Positions 45,646-55,280 of a stretch of DNA of 64,000 bases are shown here, in pieces. The position numbers and the translations under genes were made by a program. Every line of letters begins with the position of its first letter. Within the stretch, counting starts at the first letter, position 1. Origin of the DNA: Leptolyngbya subtilissima AS-A7 (GTDB lineage Bacteria > Cyanobacteriota > Cyanobacteriia > Phormidesmidales > Phormidesmidaceae); the NCBI RefSeq assembly GCF_039962255.1, contig NZ_JAMPKY010000014.1, positions 26,812 to 90,811 on the forward strand, in the 5' to 3' direction. A model generated the notes under the pieces. It was not told the origin of the DNA and made no database searches. It was given only the letters and a program-made list of their open reading frames with translations.

Positions 45646-46077
45646 TTAGTCGGGGCAGCGATCGCAAATCGCGTCGTACCCCTGCCCCTCAAACTGAATA
45701 ATGCAAAAGCCATTGCCAAAGGGATCGGCCATGAGCGCAATTTTTCCCCAGGCATTTTGCTGAATGGGCGACTCCTGCACTGCTCCTGCTTCAACGGCTC
45801 GGTTTGTTATCGCCTCGATGTTCTCTACAACAAAATCTAAATGCACGGGGGTCCAGTGGCGATCAAATTGGCGCCGTTCAGTGGTCTGCGGCGACGTCTG
45901 AGAACCCGCTTCTTTTTGCAGCAGAAAAATGCTCGATGGTCCGCCCACTAGCTCAACGATAGTGTTCCCCAAGCGGCGACTGGGCTTTAGACCAAAGGTA
46001 TAGCCATAAAATTTTTCTGCAGCGGCCAGATCGTTAACATCTATATTGATCAAAACATCCATAGCTGAATAACTCAC
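45646..46077 (-). CDS. Second VOC-superfamily protein
   Basis: 143 residues. VLINIDVNDLAAAEKFYGYT at the start, WTPVHLDFVVENIEAITNRA in the middle, LMADPFGNGFCIIQFEGQGY at the end; the first metal position is Asn/Asp-like (INIDV) rather than His, so the metal site may be altered. Substrate unknown. Same strand as the neighbouring VOC gene. Confidence 0.82.
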   Translation of the reverse strand: MSYSAMDVLINIDVNDLAAAEKFYGYTFGLKPSRRLGNTIVELVGGPSSIFLLQKEAGSQTSPQTTERRQFDRHWTPVHLDFVVENIEAITNRAVEAGAVQESPIQQNAWGKIALMADPFGNGFCIIQFEGQGYDAICDRCPD

Positions 46078-46133
46078 GCATCAACAAGTGCATTGCGTAG
46101 CCAATGAATCCTGGGATCGGACAACCCCAAAAA

Positions 46134-46763
46134 TTAGCCGGAGCCTTTCCTCAAAACAGCTAACGACCGATGCAGGTTGCGCTGAGCCTGGTGTTCTAAC
46201 CGTTCCCGAAAAAAATCAGTGGTGAAGATCGAAGGTCGATTCAGCAAACTCTGGAGAATCTCAGTCCGCTTTTGACAAAATAAATGCTCAGGCACCCAGG
46301 CGTACTCCTGCCGAATTTGAACCTCGTACTGCGCAAAGCGATCCACCTTCGCCCCCAAAATAGCCAGGTCAATATCCACAACGAAGCCCGTGTCTACTGT
46401 GCTTGGTACAGCATCGTGTTTTGTGGCCAGAACCAAGTCATGAATGGATCGTTGGAGCAAATCTCCACCGCCTACGCTATCGATCGCCTGCGTTGCAAGA
46501 TCAGCACTTCGCGCTTCGTTGTCGGCCCTACGCGTATCGTAGACGGCGTCGTGGAACCAGAGAGCAAGCTCTACCGCTGCTGGATCTTGGACCAAATTGC
46601 CAGCCCGATCGCACCAGTCCAGGCATTCGCTTAAGTGTTGCAGGGTATGGTAAGATCGCTGGGGTTCGGTGTAGCGATCGCACAAATCACACAGCACCTG
46701 CGGTGCGGGTGTAGGCAAATATAGCTTGCGCCAGAGGGCAGACCAACGAGTCAGTAGATTCAC
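46134..46763 (-). CDS. HD-domain metal-dependent phosphohydrolase-like protein
   Basis: 209 residues: YHTLQHLSECLDW (first His), LALWFHDAVYD (HD pair), and DIDLAILGA (distal Asp). This fits the predicted metal-dependent HD phosphohydrolase family (COG4339). Substrate unknown. ATG at 46763. Confidence 0.87.
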   Translation of the reverse strand: MNLLTRWSALWRKLYLPTPAPQVLCDLCDRYTEPQRSYHTLQHLSECLDWCDRAGNLVQDPAAVELALWFHDAVYDTRRADNEARSADLATQAIDSVGGGDLLQRSIHDLVLATKHDAVPSTVDTGFVVDIDLAILGAKVDRFAQYEVQIRQEYAWVPEHLFCQKRTEILQSLLNRPSIFTTDFFRERLEHQAQRNLHRSLAVLRKGSG

Positions 46764-46821
46764 AGTTCTCAGCAGACCTAAGCTCAGCTTAGCTCAGCCG
46801 CCTATCCTATCCCTCAAAACG

Positions 46822-46858
46822 TAAAAGGGGGCGATCGCGCTAGCTGCGATCGCCCCCG
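46822..46858 (-). terminator. HIP1-based terminator hairpin
   Basis: 12-bp stem GGGGGCGATCGC / GCGATCGCCCCC around a 7-nt loop; on the minus strand it ends in CCCCCTTTTA. It lies just after the small disordered-protein gene (stop at 46895). The stem is built from two HIP1 octamers. Confidence 0.8.
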
Positions 46859-46894
46859 GCGCTTTAGCCAGGATCAAGCCTCAAAGGCTCAGCT

Positions 46895-47089
46895 TTAGCG
46901 CTTTTCAGTACCCTGGTTGGGCGCACCCTCTGGACCAGTCGCGCTGGTGCCGCTTTCGGGCTTGGCATTTTCCCCTGCATCGGTGGCTTCGTACATGCCG
47001 GTATGACGCTGGCTTTCATCAATGGGGGTGTTATACCCATCGCTGGACTCAGGAGCTTGAGTCTTTTGATCGTTTTCAGTATTAGCCAT
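46895..47089 (-). CDS. Small disordered hydrophilic protein
   Basis: 64 residues, no hydrophobic core, rich in Glu, Gly, Asn, Thr (NTENDQKTQAPESSDGYNTP). Likely intrinsically disordered. Supported by an ATG at 47089 and a terminator-like hairpin directly after the stop. No family recognised. Confidence 0.6.
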   Translation of the reverse strand: MANTENDQKTQAPESSDGYNTPIDESQRHTGMYEATDAGENAKPESGTSATGPEGAPNQGTEKR

Positions 47090-47444
47090 AGTGGCGTTCT
47101 CCCAATGAAGTTATGTATGCATAATAGTCAGCCCAGGCCCTAAATCTGATCTCCCCAAAGATAGGGGTAAGGTAACTCCACAGAGAGAGATCAACCGGGG
47201 ATCAGCCGCTTTTAGACGCTTTGAACTCATTGAAAAGCGTTGTGTGCAAAGCATTTGAGCCCTAAGCAAACCTTGATTCGAATAATAAAAAAGCGTGACG
47301 ATCCACGACCCCAGCGCCACTTTAAAAGCAACCAAATATTCAAACTAGAGGTATGGCAATACCTTTAGCGAAGTAAAAAAACTTCTAGCTTCTAGATCCG
47401 TTGCTCAAAGTGCAGTTCCAGCCATGCAGCGCTTAGGTACGTTA
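47090..47444. other. Gene-free stretch, no recognised element
   Basis: 355 bp between the disordered-protein gene and the bicA stop. A short AGGTAT/ATACCT stem lies near 47350 and may mark the end of the bicA transcript. The promoter of the small gene should be just upstream of 47089. Nothing else seen. Confidence 0.35.
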
Positions 47445-49133
47445 CTACGAAGGCATCACCGTCCGGGTCGGCACAAATTCTCCCCTGTCGATCGCACCCA
47501 GCAGCGCCAGGGATAATTTGAGTGCTTCAGTGCGAGTGTCAACTCGGTGAGCGGCGGGCACGGCTTGGAGCGCCCCGAGTTTTTGCAATCGGCTCAGAGT
47601 TTTGCCTTGCGCCCCCACTAGAAATACTGACCGTCCAGCGTATTGAGCATTCTGAATGGCGCTTTCCAGGGCCAAAGCCGCCGTCACCCCTAGGTGAGGC
47701 ACATCTTGTAAGTCGAGAATGAGCACATCGTGGTTGGCCATGGCCATCTGCTCATGGGAAATGGCCCGCGCCACGCCAAAAATCATTGGGCCGCTGAGGT
47801 GAAACACTAGAATTCTTCCCTTAGCCTGGTCCATCAGCTCCTGCTCTTCAGGGGTCATGGCCAGGTCATCGTCAAAGTCAGTGATAGTCCTCACATCAGA
47901 CTGAAGCTTGCTGAGGCGATCGATGGTGAGAATATTGGCGATGAACACACCTACCCCCACCGCCACAATCAAATCTACAAATACCGTGAGAAACATCACG
48001 CCATACATAATGGCCGTCCCTTTCCACGAGACCCGGTGGGCTCGCTTTAGAAAGCTCCAGTCCAAAATGTCGAAGCCAACTTTTACTGCGATCGCCGCCA
48101 GCACCACCAATGGAATCATTTTGGTCAAGGGCGCGGCCCACAGCACTACCACCAGCAAAATGCCCGCGCGCACTAGGCCCGACAGCGCCGTTTTGCCCCC
48201 AGCTTGAATGTTCACCACAGTGCCCATGGTGGCCCCAGCCCCAGGCATGCCACCTAAAAAGCCCGACACCATGTTGCCAATGCCCTGGCCCATCAGCTCT
48301 TTGTTGGAGTCATGCTGGGTACGGGTAATGCTGTCGGCAATCATGGCTGTCAACAGGGTGTCGATACAGCCCAGCATGCCGAGCGCCAGACCATTCACCA
48401 AAATGGTTTGCACCTGACTGGGCTGAACGGTAGGCCACCGCAGGCTCGGCAGCGCGGTAGGAAGTTCGCCAATCAGCCGCAGCCCAGCATTGGGAAATAG
48501 CACCAGAGCTAGCAGCGTGCCACCGACCAGGACCAATAGTTGAGGTGGCACCCAGCGCTTAGACCGCTTGGGCATCAGAAACAGCACCGCCAGGGCAAAT
48601 ACCCCCAGCGCCACCTCCGCCGGGTTGAGGGCGCTCACCATCGTAGGCAGGCTAGCCAAGGTAGTAATCACGCCGCCCTTGGGGGTGGCATGGCCCAACA
48701 ACGGCCCTAGTTGCAAAATAATGAGAAGAATGCCAATCCCCGACATAAAGCCAGAGATGACGGTGTAGGGCATGATCGTGATGTAGCGGCCTAGCTTGAG
48801 AAAACCAAACAGAATTTGGAACGCCCCGGCCAGTATCACTACGGTAAAGGCCATAGCCATGCCGTTTTCGGGGTCAGCGGCCATTAGCTGGGCAATGACA
48901 GCGGTAAATACCACGGTCACTGGCCCAGTGGGCTCTGAAATTAGCGTCGGCGTGCCCCCAAATAGCGCCGCAAAGAAGCCCACAATCACGGCTCCGTAGA
49001 GCCCCGAGGCCGCCCCTGCCCCCGAAGCCACCCCGAAGGCCAGGGCCAGGGGTAGGGCAATCACCGCAGCGGTGACGCCGCCAAAGATATCTCCTCGCAC
49101 ATTGTGGAAGTGAATGTGATTGGTGATGCTCAT
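47445..49133 (-). CDS. bicA: BicA-type SulP bicarbonate transporter
   Basis: 562 residues. Closely follows the Synechococcus BicA sequence as I recall it: start NHIHFHNVRGDIFGGVTAAV, then LISEPTGPVTVVFTAVIA, MPYTVISGFMSGIGILLIIL, GMLGCIDTLLTAMIADSITR, GAGATMGTVVNIQAGGKTAL, and VDLIVAVGVGVFIANILTI before the cytoplasmic STAS domain (residues ~430-550, ILVFHLSGPMIFGVARAIS). About 14 membrane segments. It is a sodium-dependent, high-flux bicarbonate importer of the carbon-concentrating mechanism. Confidence 0.93.
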   Translation of the reverse strand: MSITNHIHFHNVRGDIFGGVTAAVIALPLALAFGVASGAGAASGLYGAVIVGFFAALFGGTPTLISEPTGPVTVVFTAVIAQLMAADPENGMAMAFTVVILAGAFQILFGFLKLGRYITIMPYTVISGFMSGIGILLIILQLGPLLGHATPKGGVITTLASLPTMVSALNPAEVALGVFALAVLFLMPKRSKRWVPPQLLVLVGGTLLALVLFPNAGLRLIGELPTALPSLRWPTVQPSQVQTILVNGLALGMLGCIDTLLTAMIADSITRTQHDSNKELMGQGIGNMVSGFLGGMPGAGATMGTVVNIQAGGKTALSGLVRAGILLVVVLWAAPLTKMIPLVVLAAIAVKVGFDILDWSFLKRAHRVSWKGTAIMYGVMFLTVFVDLIVAVGVGVFIANILTIDRLSKLQSDVRTITDFDDDLAMTPEEQELMDQAKGRILVFHLSGPMIFGVARAISHEQMAMANHDVLILDLQDVPHLGVTAALALESAIQNAQYAGRSVFLVGAQGKTLSRLQKLGALQAVPAAHRVDTRTEALKLSLALLGAIDRGEFVPTRTVMPS

Positions 49134-49301
49134 CGCCAGCCCCTATTCCTTATTGAGTTTGGCTAAATGATATTTTTTATCATCAATAAAAGTCTATAGA
49201 AAGAACTGCATCATCTCTATTTCAAAAAGTTTCATCCCGCCCGCTCTGCTTTTGCTTATCTTCTTAACAAAGCATGACTAGATTTATGGGCTACAGCAAG
49301 A

Positions 49302-49342
49302 GCCAGGGAATCGACGGGTGGTTGCTGCGTCGATTCCCTGGC
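49302..49342 (-). terminator. Strong hairpin after fruA
   Basis: 15-bp perfect stem (49302-49316 with 49328-49342, 11-nt loop), 23 bp after the fruA stop on the minus strand and before bicA. The following T-tract is weak, so termination may be partial. Confidence 0.6.
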
Positions 49343-49365
49343 ATCCATTTTGATTGGGCTGTAGT

Positions 49366-51204
49366 CTAAGCCTCAACCACCGCCACTTTTTTGCGGGGGA
49401 AGAAGTGCTTGAGCTGCACAGTCGCTAGGGCAGTGACCAAGGTGCCGGCGGCGATCGCCACAATATACAGCCCCACATGCTCCACTGCGTTGGGTATTGC
49501 CAGCACAAAAATACCGCCGTGGGGGGCCCGCAGGGTGCAGCCAAAGACCATCGACAGGGCTCCAGTCACCGCCGACCCGGCAACGCAGGCGGGCAAAATC
49601 CGCAGCGGATCGTTGGCCGCAAAGGGAATAGCCCCTTCAGTAATAAAGGAAATACCCAACACCGAGGCCACTTTTCCGGCCTCCTGCTCCGCCTGGTTGA
49701 AGTGCTTTTTAGAGACAAAGGTGGCCAGAGCCAAGCCCAGGGGCGGGGTCATTCCGGCGGCCATCACTGCGGCCATCGGCGCGTAAAGGTTGCTAGCTAG
49801 TAGGCCCACCGCAAAGGTGTAGGCGGCTTTGTTTACCGGACCGCCCATATCTACCGCCATCATCGCGCCTAGAATTAGGCCTAGCAGCAAAGCGTTAGTG
49901 CCGGTTAGCCCTTCGAGGTAGGTAGTCATACCCTCCATGATGAACCGCACCGGGCCACCAAAGACGTAGACCAGCAGCAGCCCCACCACCAGCGTCGCCA
50001 GCAGAGGGATCACCAACACCGGCTTGAGCCCCTCGAAGTTAGCGGGCAGGTTCACCTTGTCGCGCACAAACTTGGCGACGTAACCGGCGAGAAAGCCCGA
50101 GAGAATGCCGCCGAGAAAACCCATACCCAGGTTGGCGGCCAGCATACCGCCGATCAGGCCAGGGGCAATACCGGGGCGATCAGCAATGGAAAAGGCAATA
50201 AAGCCCGACAGCACCGGCACAATTAGCGAAAAGGCGGCGCCGCCGCCAATCTGCATCAGCGCATCGCCAAAGGTGCCTTCAGCAGGATCAATCCCAAACA
50301 CAAAGGACAGGGCGATGATCAAGCCGCCGGCTACAATCACCGGCAGCATGTAGCTCACCCCCGTCAGCAGGTGCTTGTAGGGGCCAGAGCGGCTTTCGGA
50401 ACGCTCGGCCTTAGCCCGGTTCACCTCATCCACATAGCTGCCCGAGCCGCCATGGCCACCGCCGCCAGCCACCGGCGCATCCATCGCTGCGGTTACGACG
50501 TTTGCCCCATTGTGAATCGCCGCTTTAGTCGAGGTTTCGTACAGACGCTTACCGCCAAAGCGCGATAGATCGACGTGGGTATCAGCGGCAATAATCACCG
50601 CCTCAGCACGGGCGATTTCGTCATCGGTGAGGGCATTTTGCGACCCAACGGAACCCTGGGTTTCAACCTTAATGTCGTGGCCCAGCTTGAGGGCTCCCTG
50701 TTTCAGAGCTTCGGCGGCCATAAAGGTGTGAGCGATGCCCGTGGGGCAGGAGGTAATGCCCACGAAGAATTTGCTGGCCGGGGCGGCTACTGGGGTGGCT
50801 ACGGCTCCCGTCTCGACTTCCCTGTCAACCGTGGGCAATTCCCCTGGCAGCGGGTCGTGGGGGTGGGGCGTGGTCCTAATCGCCCCCAGGCTGGGAATCT
50901 GCCCCACTAGGGCCACAGCGCTCTGGACCACCATTTCGGTGTTGCGAATGGCTTCGCTGGTGGAGACGGCGTAGACGGGTTTGCCAGCGAAGCGATCGCG
51001 CTCCACCGCTCCATCGGCCCCCACAATCACCACATCGGCTTGCTGAATGTCATCGGGGCCGAGGGCCGTGACGACAGCGCCACCCTGGGCCTCGGTCACA
51101 ATCTCGTGGCCCATTGCTTGAGCGGTGCGCTTGAGGGCCTCTGCCGCCATCTGGGTATGGGCCTCGCCAGCGGTGCTAGCGGTAACGGCAACAATTTTTG
51201 TCAT
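49366..51204 (-). CDS. fruA: Fructose-specific PTS enzyme IIBC (FruA)
   Basis: 612 residues. Two IIB-like domains: the first (1-~110, AVTASTAGEAHTQMAAEAL) lacks the catalytic Cys (degenerate IIB'); the second (~140-245) has SCPTGIAHT with Cys153, the phosphorylation site. Then IIC, about 9-10 membrane helices (LLTGVSYMLPVIVAGGLIIA, ... GFLAGYVAKFVRDKVNLP, PNAVEHVGLYIVAIAAGTL). It takes up fructose and phosphorylates it to fructose-1-phosphate, the substrate of FruK. Last gene of the PTS operon. Confidence 0.95.
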   Translation of the reverse strand: MTKIVAVTASTAGEAHTQMAAEALKRTAQAMGHEIVTEAQGGAVVTALGPDDIQQADVVIVGADGAVERDRFAGKPVYAVSTSEAIRNTEMVVQSAVALVGQIPSLGAIRTTPHPHDPLPGELPTVDREVETGAVATPVAAPASKFFVGITSCPTGIAHTFMAAEALKQGALKLGHDIKVETQGSVGSQNALTDDEIARAEAVIIAADTHVDLSRFGGKRLYETSTKAAIHNGANVVTAAMDAPVAGGGGHGGSGSYVDEVNRAKAERSESRSGPYKHLLTGVSYMLPVIVAGGLIIALSFVFGIDPAEGTFGDALMQIGGGAAFSLIVPVLSGFIAFSIADRPGIAPGLIGGMLAANLGMGFLGGILSGFLAGYVAKFVRDKVNLPANFEGLKPVLVIPLLATLVVGLLLVYVFGGPVRFIMEGMTTYLEGLTGTNALLLGLILGAMMAVDMGGPVNKAAYTFAVGLLASNLYAPMAAVMAAGMTPPLGLALATFVSKKHFNQAEQEAGKVASVLGISFITEGAIPFAANDPLRILPACVAGSAVTGALSMVFGCTLRAPHGGIFVLAIPNAVEHVGLYIVAIAAGTLVTALATVQLKHFFPRKKVAVVEA

Positions 51205-51249
51205 AGGTTTCCTACTGGTCTGTGAATACCTGATTCAAAAGCTTTTTTA

Positions 51250-51391
51250 GTAGGGTGCATTCGCGAAGCAACGCACCGTTTGGAGACCGTGCCACCAGCC
51301 ATCAGCATTCCAAGGATGGTGTGCATTGGTGCATTGCGGCTTCGAGGTTGCTGGTGGATCCCTAGGGGATCTAGCCGCGAATGCACCCTAC
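51250..51391. repeat. MITE-like element with 16-bp perfect terminal inverted repeats
   Basis: The terminal arms GTAGGGTGCATTCGCG (51250-51265) and its complement (51376-51391) are identical; inner sequences also share inverted segments. It sits between fruK and fruA, and its right end contains the fruK stop codon, so it probably inserted at the very end of fruK and now lies within the operon mRNA. Confidence 0.75.
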
Positions 51392-52353
51392 CGAGAGCAC
51401 CTCACCTCCTGCACGGTGACAAGTTTTCGCATCGCCTGGATGTTTTCCATGGGCGGCAGCCGCGGGCCGATTTGACCCAGCGCTCCCATGGAAAAGGCCG
51501 TGGCCAGGGTGGCGCAGTCTCGCAGCGGTTCGCCACCCAGCAATCCCGCCACCGTACCCGCTACCATGGCATCGCCCGCACCGACGGTGCTTTTGATCTC
51601 AACCGCCGGGGGCTGAGCGTGAAAGGCCTGGGTGCGATCGATAAACAACGCCCCTTCACTCCCCATCGACACCACCACGTAGGGAATGCCGGAGCTAATC
51701 AGCTCACGAGCGGCGGCGACAATCTCAGCGTGGCTCTCCAGACGGGTGTTCAGCACCTCCTCCAGTTCCACCCGGTTAGGCTTGATTAGGTCGGGCTTGG
51801 CGGGCAGGCCAAAGCGCAGCGCGTCGCCGCTGGTATCAAGAATCACGGTTTTGCCCTGAGCCTTGAGGGGGCCGACCAGCTCGTCATAGATATCGGTAGA
51901 TAACCCCGCTGGCACGCTGCCCGAAAAGACAAACCAGTCGCAGCTCTCGGCCAAAGCATGGACTGCTTTTCTTAAACCATCGACATCCTGGTGGGTGGGC
52001 GACTGGCCAAGGTAGTTGATGTCGGTGACTTGTCCCTGGGCATCGTCCACAATTTTGATGTTGACGCGAGTTTCGCCGGGCAAATAGACAAAGTGGTCGT
52101 CAATATCCTTTTGGTGAAAAAGTGTTTTGAATAGGGCATCATTCTCCCGACCCAAAAAGCCCGTGACGCTGACCCTATGACCCGCCTCGGCCAAAAAGGA
52201 AGCTACGTTCACGCCTTTGCCGCCGGCATCGTCCTGCTTCCAATTGACCCGGTTTACCGCATCGGCCCGAAAGTTTGGAATCGAGACGGTCTGGTCGATC
52301 GCTGGGTTGAGCGTCACTGTCGCAATCCGTTGCGCTTTGGGGGGGTGGGTCAT
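51388..52353 (-). CDS. fruK: 1-phosphofructokinase
   Basis: 321 residues, PfkB/ribokinase fold: LNPAIDQTVSIPNFR, AGGKGVNVASFLAEAGHRVS, FSGSVPAGL, and the catalytic GAGDAMVAGTVAGLL (Asp base). Converts fructose-1-phosphate to fructose-1,6-bisphosphate. The start overlaps the EIIA-HPr-EI stop by four bases. The stop lies in the inserted MITE-like repeat, so the last residues may derive from it. Confidence 0.95.
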   Translation of the reverse strand: MTHPPKAQRIATVTLNPAIDQTVSIPNFRADAVNRVNWKQDDAGGKGVNVASFLAEAGHRVSVTGFLGRENDALFKTLFHQKDIDDHFVYLPGETRVNIKIVDDAQGQVTDINYLGQSPTHQDVDGLRKAVHALAESCDWFVFSGSVPAGLSTDIYDELVGPLKAQGKTVILDTSGDALRFGLPAKPDLIKPNRVELEEVLNTRLESHAEIVAAARELISSGIPYVVVSMGSEGALFIDRTQAFHAQPPAVEIKSTVGAGDAMVAGTVAGLLGGEPLRDCATLATAFSMGALGQIGPRLPPMENIQAMRKLVTVQEVRCSR

Positions 52354-54800
52354 AGCGCCCTCACCTCCTCAGCGGTGCGACAGGCGATCGCTTTTTGAGC
52401 TAGCCGCTTCATCTGCTTCATCGACGCTCCCCGCAGCCGTGCTTTGACTTTCGGGATGCTGGGGATATCCATGCTCAGCTCTTTCACCCCCAGCCCGGCG
52501 AGAATCATTGCCCCCTGGGGCTCTCCGGCTAAACCACCGCAGACACCGACCCATTTACCAGCCAACTTGGCCCCCTGCACGGTCTGACAAATTGCCCGCA
52601 GCACGGCAGGATGCAGAGCGTCGGCCTGCTTGGCCAGGGTGGGATGACCCCGATCCATCGCCAGGAGGTACTGGGTCAGGTCGTTGGTACCCACCGAGAA
52701 GAAGTCGACTTCCTGGGCAAATTCCGCCGCCATCAGCACGGCGCTGGGCACCTCGACCATCATGCCGATTTCTACGGGCGGCCCATCGATCGCCGCTCGC
52801 ACTGACTCCAGCACCGTCTTAGCGGCGCGAATGTCTTCCAGCGTGGCAATCATGGGGAACATGATGCGGATGTAGCCGCCACGAGCCGCCCGCAGAATTG
52901 CCCGCAGCTGAGTCTCAAACAGATCGGTGCGCTCCAGGCACAGCCGCACGCCGCGAATACCGAGGAAGGGATTCTCTTCAGCGGGCTGGTTCAGGTAGGG
53001 CACATGCTTGTCACCGCCAATATCCAGCGTGCGCACGATCAGCGGCAGGCCGTTGAGGGCTTCGGTCATCTGGCGCAGCGCATCATACTGCTCCTCTTCG
53101 CTGGGGGGCGCGGTGCGGTTGAGAAACAGAAATTCCGTCCGCAGTAGCCCCACCCCTTCGCCCCCGGCATTCACAGCCGGGGCGGCTTCCGCTGGTCCGC
53201 CGATATTGGCGACCACCTCAATGCGGTGGCCATCGGTGGTGATAGCAGGCTGGAACCGGGTTTGCTGCTCCACATCGCGCAGTTGGGCGCGTTCTGCCTG
53301 AGCCTGCCGTGCCTTCTCCAAATCTCCTTCGGTCGGGTTGGGGTAAAGCTGGCCCTGGTCGCCATCGAGGATAGCAATCGCACCCTCCCGCAACTCCATC
53401 ACTCCATTACCTGCCCCAGCCACCGCAGGAATGTTGAGCGATCGCGCAATAATCGCTGTGTGGCTGGTCGCCCCGCCCGCCGCCGTGCAGAATCCTTGAA
53501 TTCTCTCCGGATCCAGCCCGGCAGTATCTGAAGGCGTCAGGTCATCAGCAATCAAAATTACAGGATGATCCGGCAGAGCTGATCCAGCCTCACCACCGCC
53601 CACCAGCCGCGCCAGCACCCGCTGTCCCACATCCCGCACATCTGCTGCCCGACCCGACAAGACCGGATCGGCTAACGCCTCTAATTCTTTTGCCTTGGTT
53701 TCGATTACCTGCTGCCAAGCCCAGGGCGCGCTGTGGTTGGGCGGAATTCGGTTCAGTGCCTCCTGCTGAAGCTCGGGGTCAGCCAAAAACTCCCGGTGGG
53801 CCTGAAAGATCGCGGCCTTAGCCTTGCCCGATCGCTCTTTGATGGCGGCGTAGAGGTCGGTAAGATCAATGTCGGCGAGGGCAATCGCATCCCTCAGCCG
53901 ATCCTGCTCTGAGATTGGGTCACTAGCGGTTTCGGCAAACTCTAGCTTGGTACGGTGGAAACGGTGCAAGGGCGCGATCGCCAGCCCTGGCGACGCCGCC
54001 ACCCCAGACAGAGCACGACTTTCTAGCTCCAACGCCGGTAGCTTCAAAGCCGGACTGGCCGCTACTTCCTCTTCTTCCTCCAGCCCGTCTTCCACCGCCT
54101 GCTGCAAAGCGTTCAGCGCTTGAGTGGCATCACTGCCCTTAGCCAACACCCGCACCATGCCATCTCGCTCAACCCCCAGTTTCAGCAGCGACATCAGGCT
54201 TTTGCCGTTGGCCACCTGGTCGCCGTAGCGCACCCGCACCTCGGCACTAAAGGATTTCGCCAAATCCGCAAACACGGTGGCGGGCCGAGCATGCAGACCC
54301 GTCGGCGCATCAATGGTGACATCAAAAAACTGGTCAAAGCCTTCAGTGTCGAGCCCTTTGCTGCTGGAGGATGACTTACCGGTGAGGCGATCGCAAATTA
54401 CCTGGGCGTCCTCCGTATCTACCAACGCCTGCACCGCCGCCGGGTCATCTAGCACGTGGGTCAGGTTGGTGAGAATCTGCAGGTGCTCATCCGACTTCGC
54501 CGCAATACCCACTACCAAACGCACTACCTCGCCGGGGTTCCACTCCACCCCGGCGGGAATTTGCAGCACCGCAATGCCTGTCGTCACAATCAGGTCGCGC
54601 TGAGCGGGCTGTCCGTGGGGAATGGCGATGCTGTTACCCAGGTAGGTGTTGGCTTGGGTCTCCCGCATCTGCATGCTGTCCACGTAGCCCGGCTGAATGC
54701 GAGCACGGTTAACCAACAGCTCTCCCACCTGCCGAATCGCGTCTTTTTTGCTGTGGGCAGTGGCCTTCAGCCGCACATCCTCCGGCGTTAGGTTAATCAT
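52350..54800 (-). CDS. fruB: Fused PTS protein EIIA(Fru)-HPr-enzyme I
   Basis: 816 residues, three modules in one chain. EIIA (1-~145) has SIAIPHGQP with His62. HPr (~158-245) has PTGLHARPA with His170. Enzyme I (~265-816) has GGATSHTAIIARSLNIP (phospho-His), FLNRTAPPSEEEQYDAL, GGDKHVPYL and the PEP-binding GTNDLTQYLLAMDR ... CGGLAGEPQ. The chain carries phosphate from PEP to FruA by itself. First gene of the operon fruB-fruK-fruA. Such multiphosphoryl-transfer proteins are known in Proteobacteria and a minority of cyanobacteria. Confidence 0.95.
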   Translation of the reverse strand: MINLTPEDVRLKATAHSKKDAIRQVGELLVNRARIQPGYVDSMQMRETQANTYLGNSIAIPHGQPAQRDLIVTTGIAVLQIPAGVEWNPGEVVRLVVGIAAKSDEHLQILTNLTHVLDDPAAVQALVDTEDAQVICDRLTGKSSSSSKGLDTEGFDQFFDVTIDAPTGLHARPATVFADLAKSFSAEVRVRYGDQVANGKSLMSLLKLGVERDGMVRVLAKGSDATQALNALQQAVEDGLEEEEEVAASPALKLPALELESRALSGVAASPGLAIAPLHRFHRTKLEFAETASDPISEQDRLRDAIALADIDLTDLYAAIKERSGKAKAAIFQAHREFLADPELQQEALNRIPPNHSAPWAWQQVIETKAKELEALADPVLSGRAADVRDVGQRVLARLVGGGEAGSALPDHPVILIADDLTPSDTAGLDPERIQGFCTAAGGATSHTAIIARSLNIPAVAGAGNGVMELREGAIAILDGDQGQLYPNPTEGDLEKARQAQAERAQLRDVEQQTRFQPAITTDGHRIEVVANIGGPAEAAPAVNAGGEGVGLLRTEFLFLNRTAPPSEEEQYDALRQMTEALNGLPLIVRTLDIGGDKHVPYLNQPAEENPFLGIRGVRLCLERTDLFETQLRAILRAARGGYIRIMFPMIATLEDIRAAKTVLESVRAAIDGPPVEIGMMVEVPSAVLMAAEFAQEVDFFSVGTNDLTQYLLAMDRGHPTLAKQADALHPAVLRAICQTVQGAKLAGKWVGVCGGLAGEPQGAMILAGLGVKELSMDIPSIPKVKARLRGASMKQMKRLAQKAIACRTAEEVRAL

Positions 54801-55280
54801 TCAAACTTCTCTCTTCTCTATGGGGTATTAAAAAGTATCTGCGAGGAAATTTAAGCGGATTTAATTAAGTAATCTAAACGCACAAAACTCACCCAGAATC
54901 TCGACGTTCCGGGCCAGGGATCAATACCTACGAGGCGTTTTCCGATGTCTTAATTGTTGAAGACTAGAAGCAATCTGGGAGAGCTTTGTTATATTTCCTT
55001 AGACATTGGTTAAAGATTTGTATCGCCCAGAAGTCAGCTCAGCAGACTTCACAAAAATCCAGCGCTACTAGTCCTATAATTTGGCCACAAACCCTCCTTT
55101 AGGGATATGACATTAGCTCAAAACTACCTCCTGTCCCGCTGTTCTCCTAGCAGAATTGTATCCCTGCATACAGTACACAACTGGAGAGAATTTTATAAGT
55201 GGGTCTGGCTGACCATGAGGTGAATTGACTTTTACCGCGCTGTTTTTTCGCTCCCTCCCGCTCCAAATCACGGCCCCACT
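54801..55280. other. Divergent gene-free region between PTS operon and ABC transporter operon
   Basis: 480 bp. Should contain the promoters of the fru operon (minus) and of the ABC operon (plus). A/T-rich stretch near 54830-54880. I see no clear operator, RNA or ORF worth calling. Confidence 0.45.
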
